Shown here piece by piece: positions 57,926 through 64,000 of a stretch of DNA of 64,000 bases (the stretch's first letter is position 1; every line of letters begins with the position of its first letter). The notes beneath the pieces were generated by a model, which saw nothing but the letters and a program-made list of their open reading frames with translations, did no database searches and was not told the origin of the DNA. The stretch lies in NCBI GenBank assembly GCA_017979445.1, contig CM030716.1, positions 14,210,443 to 14,274,442 of the forward strand. The letters are read 5' to 3'. The position numbers were made by a program, and so were the translations under genes. Origin of the DNA: Akebia trifoliata (taxonomy: Eukaryota; Streptophyta; Magnoliopsida; Ranunculales; Lardizabalaceae).

Positions 57926-59526
57926 TAGATTTGCACACATTCCTAAATCGATTTTCTCGATTTCCATCTTCACAAAATCCTAAATCTAATTTCAGATTTG
58001 TATCTCAAATCCTAAATCGATCTTCATGAAACCCTAAATCTCATTTTGGATTTGTCTCTCAAACACAAAATCGACCTTGTCGATTTCTCTATTTTCATCA
58101 AGATTTCAAATTTAACATTGAAATTTTTAGATAAGACTTCAAGATTTGACCCTCGAAAAAAAGACATTAGACATCATGGATTTAAAGCTCGATCATATTT
58201 GATTTTGATAAAGTTTTATGGATTGTGCTTTCTATTTATTTCTATGAATTTTAGTGTTATTTCTAGAATTCTTCTCTATGAAGAAGCTTCATTCCACCTC
58301 TTTCCAGATCAGAACATAATTGAATTTGTTTATTCCCTTAATAATTTCACCCAAAATTATTGATTTCTAGTATCTCCAGGAATGAACATACTTAAACTTG
58401 TTTGAACTTTTAACAATTTTTCTTTTCTTTTAGACCTATTTTTTCTCTTGTAGTTTGCATTTAAGTAAGGTTTTGTTATTTGTTTTGTTTTATTGCAGTT
58501 TTATCGATTCTATCATTTACTTTCAAGAAGAAAATAATGAAACTTCATTTTTTTGCGAAACTTAGATGATCATTAGGGTAGTACAAAACTTTGTTTAGAT
58601 TGACTCTGGTATATATGATCATAAGGTTACTCTAATCCATACATGAGAATACAAGACAATGAGAGTCTATCCTGAAGGAAGAGGAGAACTATATAACCAA
58701 ATATGAAGGTATAAGAGAATGCACAACTATGTTGTTATTTTTTTATTTCATTATGTATGTTTGTTATTTAACTCATGTGAGGTCTCCAAGCACATTTAGA
58801 TTTTTTTTTCCTTGTAAACTTGGGTTGTTTAAAGATTTCAATTCTGAATAGATTTACTAGTACAAGTATAATACTGATTTTAGTTCATATTTCCCTGTCT
58901 TAGCAACATATCATATTAACTTTGATCATGTAATAATCATATATAGTATAGTTTTCAGGCTTGATCTATAGAGGTTTCTCTACCCCTTCTTCCTTTTTAG
59001 TTAAATATACACATGCGATGAGTCTTATGATAAATACTTTGCACTCATGTACCCTATGTATTACCATGTTTAGGGTGATGGGGAACAAGTGATCAGGATT
59101 GATAGATCGTACACATTTAAAAGTCATTAGGCTCGGATGTATTGGCCGTCAAAGAAAAAAGATTATGGTCGATAGTACTTTGTTACCCAACCATTAGATT
59201 TAGGGGTTCAATCTCACTTTACATGAGAAAAGAGAAATAAATGAAATAAATGCATGGAGGATGTTGGTTTCTCTTCGAAAACTAGATGAGAATTTAATGC
59301 AATCTTCATACAAACAGATCTTGGAACTCTAACAAATAAAAAATTAATAATAATCAAGATATGAAAATTACTGTTTCTAAGTTGCAATATCATATTACAA
59401 TTGAATAATCTTAGTTAATTATTATATATTTTTTCTTTGTGACTGTTTACCTTTATTTTTGCTAATTTTTTTATGTAGGGAGAGTTCATCATTCATCCCT
59501 CCTACAAGTACTAATGCCTTAGAAGG

Positions 59527-60357
59527 ATGTCCAAGATATTCAGAAAATACAAGACTAAGTTGAGGACCAAGTACATCGATTATTATAATAATATGAATGA
59601 TAGATTGAAAAATTATCATCCAACTGTTAAACGGGAAGATTGGGTCGCATTTATTAATTGTATTGTTGCACCCAAAATTGTAGAAATGAGGAAGAGAAAT
59701 GCAACAAATAGGAGAAACTTAAACATCTATCATACTACGGGTAAGCATGGCCACGCAAGATTAGAGGAGCGAATGGTAAGTAATTGTCATTAAATTCAAC
59801 ATAAAGCATTGAAATTATTTTACTTTGGGTTATACCCTTCTTAATTAATACCTTAAAATTTATGCAAGTATAGAAACGAAAAATGGGGGATGGTAGCAAC
59901 CCCCCTTTGATGACCGAAGTATGAATTAAAGGGCATTCAAAGGATCACAATGTAGCTTGAGTACTGTCGCCCTTTACTTGGTATGATCATCATCTTAAAC
60001 CTATGTTTATGAAGTGTTATATGAATTATATAGTTTACATAAATATATTTGTTTGTTTAATATTACAAGATAAAATAAAAGAAATCATGAAGAACCAATC
60101 TGAAGAAGATAGTTCTAAAGGCTTCCTCAATGATCCCTTGACTAAAGTGTTTGATCTGGATAAGAGAGGACGTGTTCGTGGTGTTTGGACTAATGTTTCA
60201 AAAACACGAATTCTCGGGTTAACCGCTGTGAAAGAAATGCTGCTAGGGAAAGATAAGTAAATTATTGAGCAAACCAAGGAAATAACGAATATCAAAGTTG
60301 ACGTGAAAGATTTACAGAAAGAAATTGGGGATGTACGTGGAAGTATTCGGAACATTG
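59527..60357 (+). pseudogene. Ptta/En/Spm-type plant transposase gene, decayed, multi-exon
   Basis: Three blocks match the Transposase_24 (Ptta/En/Spm) pattern as I know it. Block 1, about 59527-59775, has 'NRRNLNIYHTTGKHGHARLE' and ends at a donor-like ATG|GTAAGT. Block 2, about 59873-59958, follows an acceptor-like 'gtatag' and has 'MTEV' stop 'IKGHSKDHNV', where a TGA (59921-59923) stands at the usual Trp. Block 3, about 60070-60357, has 'PLTKVFDLDKRGRVRGVWTN', a TAA at 60258-60260, then a coiled-coil-like 'IIEQTKEITNIKVDVKDLQK' and a donor-like GAG|GTATAT. The upstream part before 59527 is uncertain. The protein belongs to the accessory, TNP1-like side of CACTA elements. I saw no Transposase_21-type (TNPD) gene in the window. 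Confidence 0.6.
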
Positions 60358-61321
60358 AGGTATATACTATTACATTTTCTTATTTAATCATACATATATA
60401 ATATATATATATATATATAGAAGTTGATTTCAATCTTTATTACAGCATATGCTTTCAAGATCCCAAGCATTTGATTGAATGTCTACTGAAAAAAGACCCC
60501 AAATAGTTAATTCGTATTCAACTACACAACTACAATTTTCTATAAAGAAATGCCATGCGAACTATTGGACTAGGGAAGAAATGTTGTTGCAGTTAGAAAA
60601 TCAATTATGGATACTACCCCTACTACTGTATATGAGCATCCTTTGGGTGAAGACGATGTCAAGGTTCATATTGACATCATTCATATAACAAACACCCCTC
60701 ATACCCAACGAACCAGTTTTGCAAGGACTCTAGGAGAAGTTGGAATATGCTGATTTAGAGTGTGGCCGAAAAGTTTTATTAGGATTATCTCACAATAGTT
60801 TTGTCTATGGTTTAATATGCTACTTGCAATGTGAACTAGTTATCCTTCTTTTGGCATATGTCTAGATGCTAACTAATATTACTAGTTGTATTTGGACAAC
60901 CCTTCTAAAGTTTTATTACTACTTGCAATGTTTCCCTTCTATTAGTATGTCTCTTTTTGTTAGTTGAGCACATTTAGAGTAGTAGAATTGTGAACTTGAA
61001 CACTTACATATGCATAATGTTCTTCTTTACTACAAGGTTCTTTATCTACAAAGTACTTTTACTTTTTTACTTATATTGTTTAACTAAAAACTAATTATCT
61101 TTTTGTGTCAACCAACCCCTTTTTAACTCCACTGTTGTAAAATTAAATGTTTTACACTACCATTCCTAAGCCCAAATAAAGAAAGAGGGAAAATGATGAT
61201 CCACGGAGTATTAAAGTGATAACAAGTACTGTTTTTCTTCATTTTTTTTCTCAAAACTTGTAGTTAATGTGGGACTAAATCCTCAACATACTAAGAAGTC
61301 TTGTTTATTCTTATGTTTCAG

Positions 61322-63975
61322 GTGCAAGCCCTTAGGAGTCTTATTCATTATTGTTTATTTAGAGGATTAAATATGTGTTCCAAATTATTTAGAGGACTTA
61401 TAGAGGAAGTTTGTCCTTCTATGCAGGTAACTATTTTCAAGCAACATGGAAAAAGATTGTCTGTTTTCAATGATAGTTTGATTGGTACTAAACTGATTCA
61501 AAAAAGACACTCATTGACATCACAATCTGCAGATGCATGATATTCACTTTCTTACATACTTTTTCAGCGATTTGGAAGTGGCTCAGTGCCATCCACTTCA
61601 TTGGACCGGCATTACTTTGGGGAGAATGGAATGATGTTGTAACCATGATTCTTTATCCAAGGGAAGGGGATATCCTTCTAATGACATCTTAGAAATATGA
61701 TAATCGAATCAGAAATTTCAAATATATTTTGAAATCTAATACCCAAACTAAATCTTTAAGGGAATGTTTTGCAGCAAATTTTCAATAGGCATAGCTTCAA
61801 TTGAATTTTTACAAATGAAAAGAACTAAAAGAAGAATTTTTCCATTTAAGAAAAATATTGAACTAAGCATCAATGGAATTGACTGGAGGAACAAAACTTG
61901 ATCAGCCTAACAAATTTTTTTGGGAAAAGACCTTGATGATGATAATAAGATGTTAGGTTTTTAAGCTAAACATGTAATCTAGGTTTAATGATTTTAAATT
62001 CGACTGAGTTTAAATTTTTGATGAATTTGGTGTTCTCTATGGCAGAGAAGAAAAAATGACCTAGAGAACTGAAATTATTGGCTTTGCCGGGTCTAGTCCT
62101 AGAAAGGGGGGTGAATATGACAATTTATAATTTCTTCAAGGTGAGTGCACTCAGATGTAATAAGGGATTAAGCATACAGTGTTTAATTATGACATACATT
62201 CAGATTCGCATAAAGTTGAGGAAGTTAAGTAGGTGCACACGACAAGCAATTTATAGTGGTTCAGCAATTGAGCCTACATCCACTCCCAAGATAACCCAAT
62301 CATTGGTTCCTTGGTGTTCAATAAATCAGAGATTTATGGTTCACCTTAAACCATACACAAAATTTTCTCTAGGCTAATTCTACAACCTTAAGATCAAGTG
62401 AACCACATCCACTCGAAATGTTTGAGTTTTATGCTTCGGGAACTCAGCAACCTTTTTCACTTAACTTGAGTCCGCGACTCAACCAAGTGCTTGATTTTGA
62501 AGATAGAAATCAAGAAAACTATTACAATGTTTTTTAAATTAAAAAACAAACAAGGAAAAACTCATAATGATGGTATATGTGGTGAGTTTGTTTATCCTTG
62601 GTTCTTCACTTCTTTCTTCATCTATCGCTCCTTGTTTGTAAGACATTCATGAATGGTTTCAAGGAAGATGAAAGTAGTGAAGCTTGATCAACTCAGATGA
62701 ATCGGCATGATGTATGTGATTTCGACCTCACCCGTAGAGTCTCCTTCTTTTGTTCAGCCTCTTGATGTTTACTTATGAGCTTGAGCTTAAATAAGGAGTT
62801 GTTGATCAAGTGCAACGAAGCCAAGAGCTTCTAATTTATAGAAATTGCATTTCAGCGGCTTCCTGTCGGTGGCATCGACCAAACTTTACAATCAGAAATG
62901 TTACTATTGTGTACTGTCAGCAGCACAGTGGGTAGGACCTTCAATAGTCATCGGTGGGACCGATGAGTATTCTATTAGTGGAACCGGCAAAACCATGCTT
63001 CTGCCACCGATAATACTAAAGTTTGGCTTATTATGTCGGTGGATGACGGTGGAACCGACAATTTGTTATTGGTGGAACCGATGACCATTCTGTCGCTGGG
63101 ATCTATAGAAATAAACTTCTGCCACCGACAATGCTGAAATCAAGACTGTGTTGTCGGTAGCTGACGGTGAAACCTCCACTCCTGCCGATAGTCCTAATTT
63201 CACTTAAAATTAAGCTTCCTTTGGGATGAGCTTAGAACACTAACAAGATATTCCAATACCGGCTTGTTCTAGAGCTTCATGGGAATGCAACTGGTTTCGA
63301 TGATGACCCATGCCTTTGATTAGTTTTGGCATACGCTAGATTTGTCATTGGTGTACTACGTAACATTGTGTCTTCATGTGTCTTGAACAAGATCTTCCAG
63401 TGGTTACAACTTGACAATATTTGACTAACTCGGAATTGACAAACCATGGTACTAACAAGAACTACCATAGAACTGGATACTTATTGTACAACTCCTATGG
63501 CACGATGATTATCTTATTGTAGGTTTTTTCTAGTTAGGCTTTTTTTAATATTTATTGTGGTGCTTCTTCTTTTTGTCATTTTTTAATTGTCTAGTTGTCA
63601 ACAAGAGAATTTAAGAGAGGTATTGGTTCCTTGAAGCAGGAGGTGATGATGTTTTTCAGAAAGATGGCACACGATTGTCTTGATGTTAGATCATCAAAGT
63701 GCCTTGCCAATGTTCTTACACATTTTCAGGTATACAAGTTGTATTTATTGTTCATCTTGTTTGTGTTTTTGTTCTTTTTTTTTTATACTTGGTTTAAGTT
63801 ACTTTTGTTATTGCATAGCATTGTTGCTAATACTGAAACACGACAAAAGTTCATAAATTGTAAGATTTCAAAATAATTATCATCGTATTTAGCTTCCATG
63901 TTTTCCTATTGTTCACTTTCTATGACCTCTATTTCTTATCTGTGATTAATGCAGCTGGAGTTCCAAACATCTTGA
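61322..63975 (+). CDS. Three phase-0 exon-like blocks of an unrecognised gene
   Basis: Exon-like blocks with matching splice signals: 61322-61426 (35 codons, acceptor TTTCAG, donor GTAACT), 63595-63729 (45 codons, acceptor TCTAG, donor GTATAC) and 63955-63975 (acceptor ATGCAG, ending in TGA). All join in phase 0. Block 1 contains 'HYCLFRGLNMCSKLFRGLIE'; block 2 contains 'LKQEVMMFFRKMAHDCLDVR'; block 3 ends 'LEFQTS'. I do not recognise the family. They could be captured host exons inside the CACTA-like region or the end of a host gene. The ~2.2 kb intron between blocks 1 and 2 holds a transposon-derived repeat. No more than a C-terminal fragment is visible. Confidence 0.35.
62080..63200. repeat. 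Transposon-derived non-coding repeat in an intron
   Basis: Contains words common in dispersed plant repeats: 'gaaaggggggtgaatatga' (62102) and 'tttatagtggttcagcaatt' (62250), followed by 'cctacatccact'. The right part (62850-63190) has recurrent 'gtcggtgg..accgac' words with strong self-pairing, for example TCATCGGTGGGACCGATGA at 62948-62966. No coding sequence. The family and ends are not certain. Confidence 0.45.
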
Positions 63976-64000
63976 TATAAAGGAAACTTCACAATATGTC

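Larger units (their letters stand above)
57525..64000 (+). mobile_element. CACTA-like (En/Spm) region, right end outside window
   Basis: A terminal-like CACTAACTACAAAAAAAATG starts at 57525, close to the common CACTACAAAAAAAATG form. It is followed by subterminal 'agccattttaag' and 'agccgttttaaaag' motifs, three ~88-bp tandem repeats and a gene with Ptta/En/Spm transposase features. The far end is not in the window, so the boundary is an inference. Confidence 0.5.

Noticed and set aside
58046..58363. 105-codon open frame in the CACTA-like region
   Set aside because: Hydrophobic and AT-driven composition, no family pattern and no splice context; probably chance.

Overview
This window is AT-rich plant nuclear DNA from a gene-poor, transposon-filled region, most likely an angiosperm. 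The evidence is the set of element types: Ty3/gypsy elements with Ogre/Tat-type features (very long leader, extra ORF before gag, dual RNase H, tandem repeats in the 3' UTR), CACTA (En/Spm) DNA transposons with a Ptta/En/Spm-type gene, and a TRIM-like miniature LTR element. I found no intact host gene, no rRNA or tRNA gene and no CRISPR array.

Layout. 1-19202: plus-strand Ogre/Tat element A, entering from the left edge. It has a partial 5' LTR, primer-binding site, ~3.2 kb leader, broken ORF1, gag, protease, RT-RNase H-integrase, a 3' UTR with two hairpin-forming repeat arrays, a polypurine tract and a 3' LTR. The 3' LTR is split by an antisense solo LTR of the same family (16740-18479, target duplication CCACC). 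20306-29247: probable decayed CACTA element holding another solo LTR (21526-23017) and an importin-like exon fragment. 32247-46914: minus-strand element B of the same Ogre/Tat family (target duplication AATAC). It is a deletion derivative lacking ORF1, gag and most of pol, and is itself interrupted by a ~3.2 kb solo LTR of a different family (36141-39313, duplication GTATT). 47222-50082: second copy of that other family in the opposite orientation. 50088-56408: intergenic DNA with a 29-bp minisatellite and old LTR scraps. 56409-57425: TRIM-like element with tRNA-Met-type primer site. From about 57525 to the right edge: a CACTA-like region with a decayed multi-exon Ptta/En/Spm gene and three exon-like blocks of an unrecognised gene.

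How the parts relate. Element A shows the full order of a Tat/Ogre element, but all its reading frames are broken. Most stops fit C-to-T decay of methylated cytosines, and two catalytic aspartates have become asparagine. Its pol carries an in-frame 729-bp duplication of RT plus RNase H. The two copies differ by about 11%, mostly at third codon positions, whereas its LTRs differ by roughly 3%, so the duplication predates the insertion.

The most interesting signal is RNA-level structure in the non-coding parts of A and B. The leader has paired 10-bp palindromes that change symmetrically (GCACTAGTGC and GTACTAGTAC). The 3' UTR has one array of 51-65 bp units and one of 33/34 bp units, both with inverted-repeat arms that co-vary between units. 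Element B carries exactly 40 units of the 34-bp repeat with no indel. These are candidates for conserved dimerisation, packaging or RNA-processing elements. All counts here were made by hand.
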